Shown piece by piece: positions 31,113-41,342 of a DNA stretch of 64,000 nt (its first letter is position 1; each line of letters opens with the position of its first letter). The stretch spans positions 310,001 to 374,000 of the forward strand of contig WSYJ01000086.1 in NCBI GenBank assembly GCA_020186115.1, in the 5' to 3' direction. Origin of the DNA: Histomonas meleagridis (taxonomy: Eukaryota > Parabasalia > Tritrichomonadida > Dientamoebidae). The position numbers and the translations under genes are program-made. Below the pieces are notes generated by a model. The model did no database searches, had not been told where the DNA came from, and saw only the letters and a program-made list of their open reading frames with translations.

Positions 31113-31974
31113 TTGTATAACGAATTTCGTCACTTTTCATGTAAAGAAAAATTGTTAATTAACGGCTTATTTTTTATGGATTCATAAACTCTGTTTCAAT
31201 TTAGAAATCAACAACTTTGATCGACATTTTAAAATGGGTGGGTTGAGCTATGTTCACCTATTAAGGCTTATATCAATTTGTAAAAAAAACATTTCATGAA
31301 TTTTTTCTATTTTCCAATCATTTTTGGCATTTGGAATAAACTCTTTCTTCAAATGCTTTATTTTTAAAGTTGGTTTAATTTTTAAGATGAAAACAGTTGT
31401 TCAATTTTCCAAAAAAGCGAGAGGTAAAAATCTGCCAGCATCAAAAGTGTCAATATGTTCAAATATATTTTAACATGAAACATTATAAAAACATTTATTA
31501 TTTTCTTTTATAAAGAAGTTTTCAAATAATATAAAATAAAGAAAATCAAATTACTAATAATAACATTATTAAATGAACATGAAAAATTTCCATTAAATCA
31601 TCTTTACTAATTTACTAACATCATTAGTTGAAAGTTTACATGGATTTTTTTTAGCGTTACATATAATGAAAGTATTTTCGAATATAAAAATTGGTTTAAT
31701 GACTAAATCTTTATTTATGTCATCGAATTTAAATAAAAAACTTTTTTATTTATAAAGCGAATCCATACGATAAATTCAAAAAGTTTACAACGGATGATAC
31801 GGAACCACTTTTTTATCTGGCCTCGTTCGTAACGTTATCTTTGCACAAAGCGATATAAACGGTTTCGTAAAATCATCAGCGGATGTCCGAACACATTGTT
31901 TAATTGAGTTGAAATGTGTCAAAAGGTTTCGGTTTTTCACTGTTTTACAATCGACTTTTTAAATTCATTTTTGG
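31113..31974. other. Divergent promoter region of giant coiled-coil and formin genes
   Basis: No coding frame is evident. It holds the upstream regions of two divergent genes. The right part (31790-31930) is somewhat GC-richer than the rest. Confidence 0.5.
31965..31970 (+). promoter_or_regulatory. Initiator-like motif of the formin gene
   Basis: TCATTT with its A eight bases before the ATG at 31975 matches the trichomonad initiator TCA-Py-(T/A). Confidence 0.45.
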
Positions 31975-34900
31975 ATGCCGAAAAAAAAGAGCTCATCTTC
32001 AAAGAAGAAACCAGAGGCGAAGACTTTTGAGCCTTTTGTGACAAAGAAGCTTCCATCATCTAGGCCACCAGATAGCGCAATAGATGAAATGCTTTCTGCT
32101 TTTCTTGATGATATGGATATTCACGGAGAAAAGAGATCAAACTTTATCGAACAAAAAACTACGGACGAGAAATGGCAAATGATGGTTTTCCAAGAGCAAC
32201 TTGATTTATCAATTCCATCACCAAAGTCACTTCTCCAAGAACTTAAGAACAATTTAACTCCTGAAAACCTTAAGAATGTAGCTAACAACCTTGCTAAGTC
32301 ACGTTTATCTTGGGGTAAACAATTCTTAGAAGAAGGAGGTCATATCTTTCTCTTCAAAATCATTCAACAAATCTCCAACAAACTTAGTTCAGTTGGTGAA
32401 ATCTCTAAGGGCGATGCCATGTTACTTGAAGGCCTTCTAGAATGTTTTCGATCAATCTGTAATACATCACAAGGCTTAGACAAAGTTTTAGCCTATAACA
32501 AACACATCAGCATTCTTATCAATTGTATTTATCCACCACATTTACGCACATTTGACTTAGTATTTGGAATTTGTTTAGCATATCTTTTCGGAGAAACCGA
32601 TCCCAAGAAGCATGGAATCACAATCCGTACTATTTTAGAGTCATTTCGAAAGCTTGAACGTAATCATCATGGCTGGAAGAACATCACATATTTTGTATCA
32701 TCGAAAGGTGCCAATCTTTTAACATTATATTCCTTCTTGAATGGACTTTACTTGACGCTTGTTGGCCAAAATGGTGAAGAAGGATATCCATCATTTCGAT
32801 ATGATTGGTTAATGGACATTGAAAATGCCGGCTTAATCAAAGCCTTAAAAGAATGTACCAATGAATTATTGCAAAACTTAGCCTCAGTCTTAGAGGAAGA
32901 CATCTCAATATGTAAGTCCATCTTTCCAAACACGGGAATTAATCCATTCAATGACAAATCATTATGCAAGATCATTATTAACAATTCGAACCCACCATAT
33001 TTGTTTAGGAATGTACAACTTGGACTTGTTGATTTAGCGATTCGTCATAACAATATTTTTAATATCATAATGACATATTTATTTAATGCAGTCAACATCA
33101 CACGTTACTTTGCTATTTCAGCTAAGGACTTACGCAAATATAAGAACATTTTTATAGTTACAGCTGATTTAGAATCACCAATTAAACTTAGTATTGAACA
33201 AAATGATAATAACACTATATTAAATGAACTTGGAAGTGAAATGTTTATTGTTGAAAATGAACTTAAACGTCAACAAATGAAAAAGATAATTAAAAAAGCA
33301 GGAAAAGTTAATGAGAATAACTTACAAGCATTATTTGGTAAACAAGAACGTCCTTCAGATATTGATGGTCCAACGATTATATCCGAAGCAGAATTACGTC
33401 AATTACAACAAAACTTACAAGAAATGAATGGACAAGTAACTGAATTAAATAAGAAATGTAAATCATTAACTGAAGAAAAAGATGATATTGTTAAAGAGAA
33501 CAATAAATTAAAATCAATAATTGATGAATTAAAAGATAAATTAAGTCAAGCAACAACTAATAATAAATCTAAAGAAGAAAAAACTGAAGATTCAACAAAA
33601 TCAAAATCAGTTTCTAAATCTAAAACTAAATCTGATTCTTCAACTTCATCTGATTCTACTTCATCAGAAACAGAAGATTATGAATCATATAAATCACATG
33701 AAACTTCTACTTCTTCATCATCTACAACAGAAGAAAGTGGAATTTCAAATTTAACAGTATCTGATAATAAAGAATATATTAAATTACGAGAAGCTAAAAT
33801 CCAATCAGATACAAAAGTAGAAAAACTTTTAGAAGAAATTGAAGCATTAAAGAAACAAAATAATAATACTAAAGAACTTAATGAACTTCAACAAGCTAAA
33901 GCTACTGCAGAATCAAAAATCATTGAATTAAACTCTGAGATTGAATCATTAAAGAACAAAGAAATTACAATTAAAAATGAATCAGAAAACATAAAGAAAG
34001 AATTATCAGAAGTTAAACAAGAAAATGTTATATCGAAATCTAAAATCGAAGAGTTAGAAAATGAAATTGAAACATTAAAATCAAAAGAATCAGCAAATAA
34101 AGAAGATACTACAAGTGCTAAACAAGAAATGTTAACAATTAAAGAGAATAATGTACATTTACAATTTAAGATTGAAGAATTAGAGAAATTAAATGAAGAA
34201 ATGAAATCGAAAGAAGAAAATATTAAAGAAGAAAATGATAAAATTAAACAAGAATTATCATTAACTAAACAAAGTAAAGCAAGTGTAGAACAAAAAGTTA
34301 CTGAATTAGAAAATGAAATTGAATCATTAAAATCAAAAGAAAATAATATTAAAGAAGAATCAGATAAAGTTAAACAAGAATTAATTAATATGAAACAAAA
34401 CAAAGCTATAGCTGAAAACAAAATTGAAGAACTTGAAAATGAAATCGAAACATTAAAATCAAAAGAAAATAATATTAAAGAAGAATATGATAAAATGAAA
34501 CAAGAATATTCATTATTAAAACAAAATAAATTAGTTAATGAAAACAAAATTAAAGAACTTGAAGAAGAAATAGAAACATTAACACAAAAATCAGATTCTT
34601 CTTCATCTTCATCATCTTCTAGTTCAAGTGATAATGAAGATGAATTACGTAATGAAATTAATTCACTTAAAGAAGCTAAATCTTCAAATGAAGCTATGAT
34701 TCAACACTTAAAGGCACAAATTGAATCAATGAAATCTAAGAAAGGTAGTGATGAAGGTTCATCTTCTTCATCTTCTTCAAGTGATAATGATAATGATGAT
34801 AAAATCGAAATTCTTGCAACACGAGAAATCGAATTAAATGAAATTAAAGAAGCTAAAGCTAAATCTGATTTAAAGATTGTTGAATTAAAGAATGAAATAG

Positions 34901-37614
34901 AGAATTTGAAGAACAATGAAAATGAATTTAAAGAAGAAAATGATAAAATTAAACAAGAATTATCACAAATTAAACAAAGTAAAACTATTGCAGAAAGTAA
35001 AATCGAAGAATTAGAAACAGAAATTAATTCATTAAAGAACAATGAAAATGAACTTAAATCAGAAAATGATAAAATTAAACAAGAATTATCATTAACTAAA
35101 CAAAATAAAATTACTTCTGATTCTAAAATAGAAGAATTAGAAAATGATATTAATAACTTAAAGAATAATGAAAATGAACTTAAATCAGAAAATGATAAAA
35201 TTAAACAAGAATTATCTAATGTTAAACAATCTAAAGCAAGTTCTGATTCTAAGATTGAAGAATTAAATACTGAAATCGAATCATTAAAGAACAAAGAAAA
35301 TGAACTTAAATCAGATAATGAAAACATTAAACAAGAATTATTAAATGTTAAGAAATCTAAAGCCACAGCAGATTTAAAGATAGAAGAACTTCAAAATGAA
35401 ATTAATACTTTAGTTAATCAAGAATCAAATTATAAGAATGATAGTGAAAACATTAAACAAGAATTATCTCAAGCTAAACAAACTAAGGCTTTACTTGAAT
35501 CTAAAATCGAAAACTTAAATAATGAAATCGAATCATTAAAGAATAAAGAAACACGAATTAATGAAGAAAATGATAAAATTAAACAAGAATTATCAACTAC
35601 AAAACAAAATAAAGTAATTCTTGAAACTAAAGTTGAACAATATGAAAATGAAATTAAATCATATAAAGAAAAAGAACAATCTTTAGATAACAATAAGAAA
35701 GAACTTGAATCTAAAATCAAAGAAATGGAAAATGAAATCGAAGAATTAAAGAATAAAGAACATTCATCTTCATCATCATCTTCATCAAGTTCTTCAAGTT
35801 CTGAAGATGAAGATAAGAACAATGAACAAAAAGAACAAATCGAAAAACTTACAAAAGAAATATCCGAAAAAGATAAACTCATTAAATCTCATAAAGAAGA
35901 AATCACTAAATTACAAGGACAAATCAACACCATCAAGAAAGAATCATCAAATCAATCACAACCTCAGTCACAAAGCAATGCAAATATTGAAGCATTACAA
36001 AAACAAATCGAAGCACAAAAAGAAGAAATCGCTAAACTTAAAGAAACATTATCATCATCAGGTAAATCCGATGCATCAGCAACATCAGAAGCTCCTTCAG
36101 CTGCAGCAGAAGCAGAAGCTCCTCCTCCTCCACCTCCGCCGCCACCGCCTCCTCCACCCGGTGCTCCTCCTCCACCTCCTCCTCCGCCACCTCCCGGAGC
36201 ACCGCCTCCACCACCAGGCGCTCCTCCTCCACCCGGCTCCGGAATGCCATCCAAGCCCAATCCCAAGCCGCCGAAGCCATTGCGTAACTTATATTGGACT
36301 AAGATACCCGACTCGACAGTCAAAGGAACATTATGGGAGAAGATCGATGACACAAAGGCTAAATTCGATGAAGACAAATTATTGGAATTATTTGCTACAG
36401 CAGCACCTAAGCCAGCGCCAACACCATCGGGAGGAGCAGCAGCAGAAGCGGCACCGCCTAAGCCGAAGATTGTCGAATTGTTTGACCAGAATCGATCCAA
36501 AGCGATCACTATTATGGTGACACGCTTCAGAAGGCCGAATGAACAAGTTGCGACCGAAATTAAGACACTTAGCGACAAGCTGACTGAAGATGAAATCCAA
36601 GCGCTCCGTAGCAACAAGCCAAATGCAGAAGAAGTTCAAGCAGTTGTTTCATACGATGGCGATAAAGCATTGTTAGGTAAAGCTGAACAATTTGTGAATG
36701 CAATCAGCGGAATCCAAATGTTGGACACGCACATTGACTTCTTATACATTCGTAAGACATTTGATTCACAGATCGAAGATGTCGAGAAGCCATTATCGTT
36801 TATATATAATGGATTAAATAGCATTAACACATCAGAGAAGTTAAAGGACCTCTTAGCATTAATATTACGTATAGGTAATATATGTAACGGAGGTACTATG
36901 CGTGGAGGCGCTTACGGATTTAAGTTCGATTTCATTGATAAAATTAGAGAAATCCGTACACAAGTTCCTGGTTATTTACTAGTGAACTTTATCGCTGAAC
37001 AATTCCCTGTCGACGAATTATATAATGAATTGGAACCAATCAAAAAAGCTTTGACAGTAGATATGGATACGATCCGTAAGTCTTATAAAGCTATTGATGG
37101 AATGATGAACTCATTAGAAAGATCTTTAGCTCAAGCAGAGAAACTTGATGATAGTTATGTACTTGGTAAAGAAATTAATAAATTCATTAAAGATAAGTCG
37201 GCGACCGTTAAGAAGCAACCAGAAACATTTGACAAAATCGATGAATTATATGCAAAATTAGTTAAGGAATATGGAGAAGATCCTGACGCAATGCAAATGG
37301 CCGACTTCTTTAATGTATTTATTAAATTGGCAGAAGAATTAAGAAAGGCCAAAGAAGTTAATGAAAAGAAGAAGGCAGACGAAGAAAAGGCTAAGAATAA
37401 GATGCAGAACCCATTGAGAAGAGGAGTAATTAACGCTGGTGACGCACAAAGAGGTGTTTTGGATGAGTTAATGAAGAAGTTGCAGACTGGCCCACCCCAA
37501 CTCAAAAAAGTGGGAGGCGGACCACCCCAGCAAAGGGGCCCCCCACCAGGCCCACCAAAACCAGCTAATAACGACTTAATGGCAGCGTTCGCGAAAGTAA
37601 GAAAAACTGGTTAA
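31975..37614 (+). CDS. Diaphanous-type formin with giant repetitive coiled coil, 1879 aa
   Basis: Formins nucleate and elongate unbranched actin filaments. The N-terminal ~420 residues form the armadillo-like GTPase-binding/FH3 module of diaphanous-related formins (LSWGKQFLEEGG and LLEGLLECFRSICNTSQG are typical). Residues ~460-1330 are coiled coil built from ~45-residue tandem units with core IKQELSxxKQxK and ESKIEELENEIESLK, interrupted by four acidic Ser tracts (near 550, 870, 925 and 1265). The FH1 region (about 1383-1430) has runs of up to 12 Pro for profilin binding. The FH2 domain follows (about 1435-1830, with LRNLYWTKI and LLALILRIGNICNGGTMRGGAYGFK). The last ~30 residues are Pro/Gly-rich. 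The GTPase-binding region suggests Rho control. Confidence 0.97.
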   Translation: MPKKKSSSSKKKPEAKTFEPFVTKKLPSSRPPDSAIDEMLSAFLDDMDIHGEKRSNFIEQKTTDEKWQMMVFQEQLDLSIPSPKSLLQELKNNLTPENLKNVANNLAKSRLSWGKQFLEEGGHIFLFKIIQQISNKLSSVGEISKGDAMLLEGLLECFRSICNTSQGLDKVLAYNKHISILINCIYPPHLRTFDLVFGICLAYLFGETDPKKHGITIRTILESFRKLERNHHGWKNITYFVSSKGANLLTLYSFLNGLYLTLVGQNGEEGYPSFRYDWLMDIENAGLIKALKECTNELLQNLASVLEEDISICKSIFPNTGINPFNDKSLCKIIINNSNPPYLFRNVQLGLVDLAIRHNNIFNIIMTYLFNAVNITRYFAISAKDLRKYKNIFIVTADLESPIKLSIEQNDNNTILNELGSEMFIVENELKRQQMKKIIKKAGKVNENNLQALFGKQERPSDIDGPTIISEAELRQLQQNLQEMNGQVTELNKKCKSLTEEKDDIVKENNKLKSIIDELKDKLSQATTNNKSKEEKTEDSTKSKSVSKSKTKSDSSTSSDSTSSETEDYESYKSHETSTSSSSTTEESGISNLTVSDNKEYIKLREAKIQSDTKVEKLLEEIEALKKQNNNTKELNELQQAKATAESKIIELNSEIESLKNKEITIKNESENIKKELSEVKQENVISKSKIEELENEIETLKSKESANKEDTTSAKQEMLTIKENNVHLQFKIEELEKLNEEMKSKEENIKEENDKIKQELSLTKQSKASVEQKVTELENEIESLKSKENNIKEESDKVKQELINMKQNKAIAENKIEELENEIETLKSKENNIKEEYDKMKQEYSLLKQNKLVNENKIKELEEEIETLTQKSDSSSSSSSSSSSDNEDELRNEINSLKEAKSSNEAMIQHLKAQIESMKSKKGSDEGSSSSSSSSDNDNDDKIEILATREIELNEIKEAKAKSDLKIVELKNEIENLKNNENEFKEENDKIKQELSQIKQSKTIAESKIEELETEINSLKNNENELKSENDKIKQELSLTKQNKITSDSKIEELENDINNLKNNENELKSENDKIKQELSNVKQSKASSDSKIEELNTEIESLKNKENELKSDNENIKQELLNVKKSKATADLKIEELQNEINTLVNQESNYKNDSENIKQELSQAKQTKALLESKIENLNNEIESLKNKETRINEENDKIKQELSTTKQNKVILETKVEQYENEIKSYKEKEQSLDNNKKELESKIKEMENEIEELKNKEHSSSSSSSSSSSSSEDEDKNNEQKEQIEKLTKEISEKDKLIKSHKEEITKLQGQINTIKKESSNQSQPQSQSNANIEALQKQIEAQKEEIAKLKETLSSSGKSDASATSEAPSAAAEAEAPPPPPPPPPPPPPGAPPPPPPPPPPGAPPPPPGAPPPPGSGMPSKPNPKPPKPLRNLYWTKIPDSTVKGTLWEKIDDTKAKFDEDKLLELFATAAPKPAPTPSGGAAAEAAPPKPKIVELFDQNRSKAITIMVTRFRRPNEQVATEIKTLSDKLTEDEIQALRSNKPNAEEVQAVVSYDGDKALLGKAEQFVNAISGIQMLDTHIDFLYIRKTFDSQIEDVEKPLSFIYNGLNSINTSEKLKDLLALILRIGNICNGGTMRGGAYGFKFDFIDKIREIRTQVPGYLLVNFIAEQFPVDELYNELEPIKKALTVDMDTIRKSYKAIDGMMNSLERSLAQAEKLDDSYVLGKEINKFIKDKSATVKKQPETFDKIDELYAKLVKEYGEDPDAMQMADFFNVFIKLAEELRKAKEVNEKKKADEEKAKNKMQNPLRRGVINAGDAQRGVLDELMKKLQTGPPQLKKVGGGPPQQRGPPPGPPKPANNDLMAAFAKVRKTG
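33430..35800. repeat. Tandem coiled-coil repeats and Ser/Asp tracts inside the formin gene
   Basis: The DNA repeats units of roughly 130-145 bp that include AAAATTAAACAAGAATTATC and a following GAAATTGA/TCATTAAA block, giving about ten to twelve units. Ser codon runs (TCATCTTCATC type) at about 33645-33730, 34595-34630, 34755-34790 and 35765-35810 encode acidic-serine tracts. Such repeats expand and contract easily, so the length probably varies among strains. Confidence 0.8.
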
Positions 37615-37847
37615 ATAAATAAATTTTTGAAATGATTTGTTGCGTGTTCAAATGTATGTATTTGCATTTCAAATTTGTAACTACATACAATGGAAAATGT
37701 TTGAGTTGTATTGTATATTGTCAAATTTACATATGGAGTTGTTGATAATGATTAACAAAATAAAGTTCAAATTGGTTTCTGTATGATTGTGCGTTTGCGT
37801 AAGTTTAAAAAATATTAAGATATCTTAATATTAAGATAGATTTTTTA

Positions 37848-39184
37848 TGATATTTCAAAATAATATTTGAAATTTATTCAAATTGATTAATACAGCACTT
37901 ATGGCAGCATCTGAAGACAATAATGTAGATATGATTAAACTCCTTCTTGAACAAGAAGGAATTGATATTAATGCTAAAGATACCTATTTGTTTTATTTAA
38001 TATTTATTTTAATAATTTTGGATTTCAAAATAATATTTGGAAATTATTTAAATTATTTCAAACAGCACTTGTATTAGCATCTGAAAAAGGTTATACAGAA
38101 ATAGTTAAATTACTTCTTGAACAAGAAGGAATTGATATTAATGCTAAAGATATTTAATTATTTTATATAAGATTTTTTTTGATATTTTGATATTTCGAAA
38201 CAAAATTTGGAAATTATTTAATTTATTTGAAACAGCACTCGTGTGCGCATCTAAATCAAAAATAGTTCAATTACTTCTTGAACAAGAAGGAATTGATATT
38301 AATGCAAAAGGTATTAATTTGTTTTATTTGAAATTTATTTTAATATTTTGATATTTCAAAATAATATTTGGAAATTATTTAAATTATTTGATAAAGCACT
38401 TATTTGGGCATCTAATTTTGGTTTTATAGAAATCGCTAAATTACTTTTTAAACAAAAAGGAACTGATATTAATGCTAAAAGTATTTATTTGTTTTATTTG
38501 AAAATTATTTTGATAACTAAGAAACTCAAAATAATATTTGGAATTTATTTAAATTATTTGAAACAGAACTTATTTATACATCTCTAAATGGTTATATAGA
38601 TATTGTTAAATTACTTTTTGAATATGGAATCGTAGATATATATGTTAAAGATATTTATTTGGATTATTTTGGATACATTTTTATAATTTCAATTTTAAAA
38701 ATAAAATTTGGAAATTATTTAATACAGAACTTATTATGACATCTGCTAAAGGTCTATAGAAATCGTTAAAATGCTTCTTGAGCAAAAAGTAATTGATATT
38801 AATGCTAAAGATATTTATTTGTTTTATTTGAAAATTATATTTCAAAATAATATTTGGAAATTATTTAAATTATTTTGGACAGCACTTATGTGGGCATCTG
38901 AAAATGGTCATACAGAAATAGTTAAATTACTTCTTGAGCAAGAAGAAATTGATATTAATGCTAAAGATATTTATTTGTTTTATTTGATATTTTATTTTAA
39001 TAATTTTATATTTCAAAATAATATTTGGAAATTATTTAAATTATTTCAAACAGCACTTGTATTAGCATCTGAAAAAGGTTATACAGAAATAGTTAAATTA
39101 CTTCTTGAACAAGAAGGAATTTATATTAATAACAAAAATACTCAATTGTTTTATTTTATGTTTTTTTATTTTATCTTGATTTAA
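37848..39184 (+). pseudogene. Orphan array of eight ankyrin modules with intervening spacers
   Basis: Eight ankyrin units begin (with ACA/AAA-GCA/GAA-CTT) near 37892, 38062, 38232, 38393, 38563, 38724, 38879 and 39050. Each encodes about 30 codons of the type [21 protein letters not shown] ending GIDINAKD. They are separated by AT-rich spacers of 80, 80, 80, 80, 71, 66 and 81 nt. Unit 3 lacks exactly three codons. Unit 6 has a frameshift and stop (GGTCTATAG). No DUF3447 N-terminal domain precedes them, so this looks like the detached 3' part of an ankyrin gene, ending with a stop at 39184. Whether the spacers are introns is discussed in the findings. Confidence 0.75.
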
Positions 39185-39290
39185 TGATTCAAAAATTATA
39201 AATTCATTTTGATGACTTTCACAAGTTCGCCTAAATTTCACATAAAATTTAAATTAGAATGACAACAAAGAAAAATTAATTGTTTTTGGT

Positions 39291-39719
39291 TTAGTCAAGG
39301 GCATCTAGTTGTTTCATTCTGTTTACGATTATTAGTCTATTGCATTCACCAACTTCGCCAGCAACAATGAATTCATCAAGCATTGCATACACTTTGTGGA
39401 AGCCAATTAGTAAATCTATTTCACGTACTTTTCCGAAGTATGTATCCATGATTTCGACAAAAAGATGGATTGTTTCGAGAATAGCGAATTCATTATCGGT
39501 AGCATCAACGCACATGCACATGAACAAGGCAGCGTATGGACGGTAAATGATTTTGTAATTCTTATATTCAAGAACATTAGTAAGATTTGCTGTTCTTCTG
39601 CAAATTAAACGATGGAGATCTGTCTTTAACTTCTCCTTTTCAGCTTCAGAGTATGGAGTGTACCATTTGACCAAACGAACAGAACCCTGGCGATTGAAGA
39701 CAATGAAAAAGCGAATCAT
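39291..39719 (-). CDS. AP-2 complex subunit sigma
   Basis: 142 residues, the same length as the human sigma-2 chain. The N-terminus MIRFFIVFNRQGSVRLVKWY, then NYKIIYRPYAALFMCMCVD and ETIHLFVEIMDTYF are diagnostic of clathrin-adaptor small chains, and the ending LDEFIVAGEVGE fits sigma-2. The subunit forms part of the AP-2 core that binds dileucine sorting signals and clathrin-coated pits at the plasma membrane. Start at the ATG at 39719. Sigma-1 is the alternative, but the opening residues favour AP-2. Confidence 0.93.
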   Translation of the reverse strand: MIRFFIVFNRQGSVRLVKWYTPYSEAEKEKLKTDLHRLICRRTANLTNVLEYKNYKIIYRPYAALFMCMCVDATDNEFAILETIHLFVEIMDTYFGKVREIDLLIGFHKVYAMLDEFIVAGEVGECNRLIIVNRMKQLDALD

Positions 39720-39993
39720 GTTTTGTCACTTTTTATCCTTTGAATTAATTTATCAGGCCGATAGAATGTTATCGCATTTAGGGTGCCCTGCAAACCGTCA
39801 ATAAGAATGATAAGAATTTGTTTAAAAAGGGGTATTAACCATATATAATGCAAATAGTTTAGGAATGATGGTACTTTGAACAAGGTTAATTGTTTTTTTT
39901 TTTTTATATGAAAAAGATGTTTCTCAAAATTTGAATCAAATTTGCATTTGCGATTGAACCTAAAAATTTTCTTGTCAAAAACAAATAAAATGT

Positions 39994-40878
39994 TTATTGA
40001 TTCAACAAAATGGACAATCCAGGTGAGCATGTTAATGGACTAATAGTGAGTGAAAGTGATGCGTTGACCGTTATGTTTGGCTTAACGTTCTTCATAAATG
40101 AAGCACACAAAATTCCATTGCTCTGTACCACAGCGCTAGCTGTGTTGAAGCCATTACTATACTGGAATCCAAGACCAGTATTTGCTGTTTCATTTATTCT
40201 TTCATGTTGAAGTTGAAAACGAAGTTTTTGCGAAACCAAAATTTGAAGTTGGGCAGATAAAGATTTATCAGGTTGCTTAATAGATTTACCAAATTCAACC
40301 TTTCCTTGAATAAAGCCTATGTTCCCCATTCCTATTAGTGTGAAGAAAAGAGATTCTAATGGGTTAATATGATTAAAAGATAAAGATATACCGCCAAGAA
40401 CAAGATTATTATAAGAACTACATAAAGAGGAGATATAACTAAAATGATTGAAGTTCGTCAAATTAAGCGAATTTTTCGTACTAATATAATGTGTGCGGGT
40501 TTCCGTAGAAATTGTGAGGTTTGTGTTTTCAGATTTCGAAAAATTCAACATGACGTCAGTGCTTTCTGTTAGGTGAACATTATTGTTAAGCAAAAATGAA
40601 TCAAAATTAAGTCCATTTTTTGTCAGCAAGTTGCTTGATATGGTAACTCCATAGTTGTTGTAAGTTGCACCTAACCTTGTTGTTGCTGGATTTCCTGGTT
40701 GATTTTCAATAGGTAATTTTCTTGGAATAAGAGTTAATGAAGCATTTGTTGAAATGCTAGGTACAATTTGTTTTATATATGTGAAAGAAATTCCTGGTTG
40801 AGGCAAAACTCCAAATATATCACTGCATGCTGATGAAAGTTCATCGAATGATGGTGCAGTAATTCTTGGTATCTCCAT
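39994..40878 (-). CDS. Tom40/VDAC-like beta-barrel protein, probably hydrogenosomal
   Basis: Start at the ATG at 40878 (MEIPRITAPSFDELSSACSD), 294 residues; the open frame continues 15 codons upstream without an ATG. The sequence alternates short amphipathic strands (for example LGATYNNYGVTISSN, TNLTISTETRTHY, SLSAQLQILVSQKLRFQLQH) with polar turns, as in the eukaryotic porin (VDAC/Tom40) family, and is of the usual length. The last residues, SPGLSILLNQ, fit the C-terminal beta-signal (polar-x-Gly-x-x-hydrophobic). T. vaginalis has several Tom40-like proteins in the hydrogenosome outer membrane; this is probably one of them, importing preproteins, though VDAC-like metabolite transport is possible. 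Confidence 0.75.
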   Translation of the reverse strand: MEIPRITAPSFDELSSACSDIFGVLPQPGISFTYIKQIVPSISTNASLTLIPRKLPIENQPGNPATTRLGATYNNYGVTISSNLLTKNGLNFDSFLLNNNVHLTESTDVMLNFSKSENTNLTISTETRTHYISTKNSLNLTNFNHFSYISSLCSSYNNLVLGGISLSFNHINPLESLFFTLIGMGNIGFIQGKVEFGKSIKQPDKSLSAQLQILVSQKLRFQLQHERINETANTGLGFQYSNGFNTASAVVQSNGILCASFMKNVKPNITVNASLSLTISPLTCSPGLSILLNQ

Positions 40879-41342
40879 TTGGCCAGAAAAAGTGTCACTG
40901 AGATCGTTTATATTCAATTCCAAAACAAATGATGGAGCTCTTCTCTGTCATATATAACTCTCAAATTAACACATCCTATCAACTAGAGGAATTTTAGTGG
41001 ATTTCTGGAATTTAAATTTTATCTTTTGGATTCAGTAGCATAAGGAAAAACAGGTTAAAAGCACTAAAAACAGAACGGGTCCTATTCTGATTTTCTTATG
41101 GATTTTATATATTTTATTCATAATTAAATAACATATGATGTATTTCATTATATATTTCTTTTTTTATTCCATAACCAATTCTAAATAGAGATATTTATAT
41201 TTATATTTTCATTTTTTTGTATTGAAAATGATCGGTACAATTAGATTTCAGTTTCAAAATCAAATAAACTATTCAAAAATGTATACATTTGCTTCATTCA
41301 AAAATAAACATCAGAAATTGTGAAAGCTCTTTCACCATTATA
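40879..41342. other. Divergent promoter region, no gene
   Basis: Upstream sequence of the beta-barrel gene (minus) and of the C2-domain gene (plus). Nothing else is visible. Confidence 0.45.

Noticed and set aside
33888-35882. Long minus-strand frames of 137-221 codons, rich in Ser/Phe/Leu
   Set aside because: They are antisense reflections of the repetitive coiled coil of the formin gene.
35807-36617. Overlapping frames rich in His/Arg/Gln or Gly/Ala on both strands
   Set aside because: Out-of-frame readings of the poly-Pro FH1 region of the formin.
37848-39184. The ~170-bp regular repeats read as a satellite or a CRISPR-like array
   Set aside because: The 90-bp part clearly encodes ankyrin repeats with codon-level conservation, and the spacers resemble each other rather than being unique.
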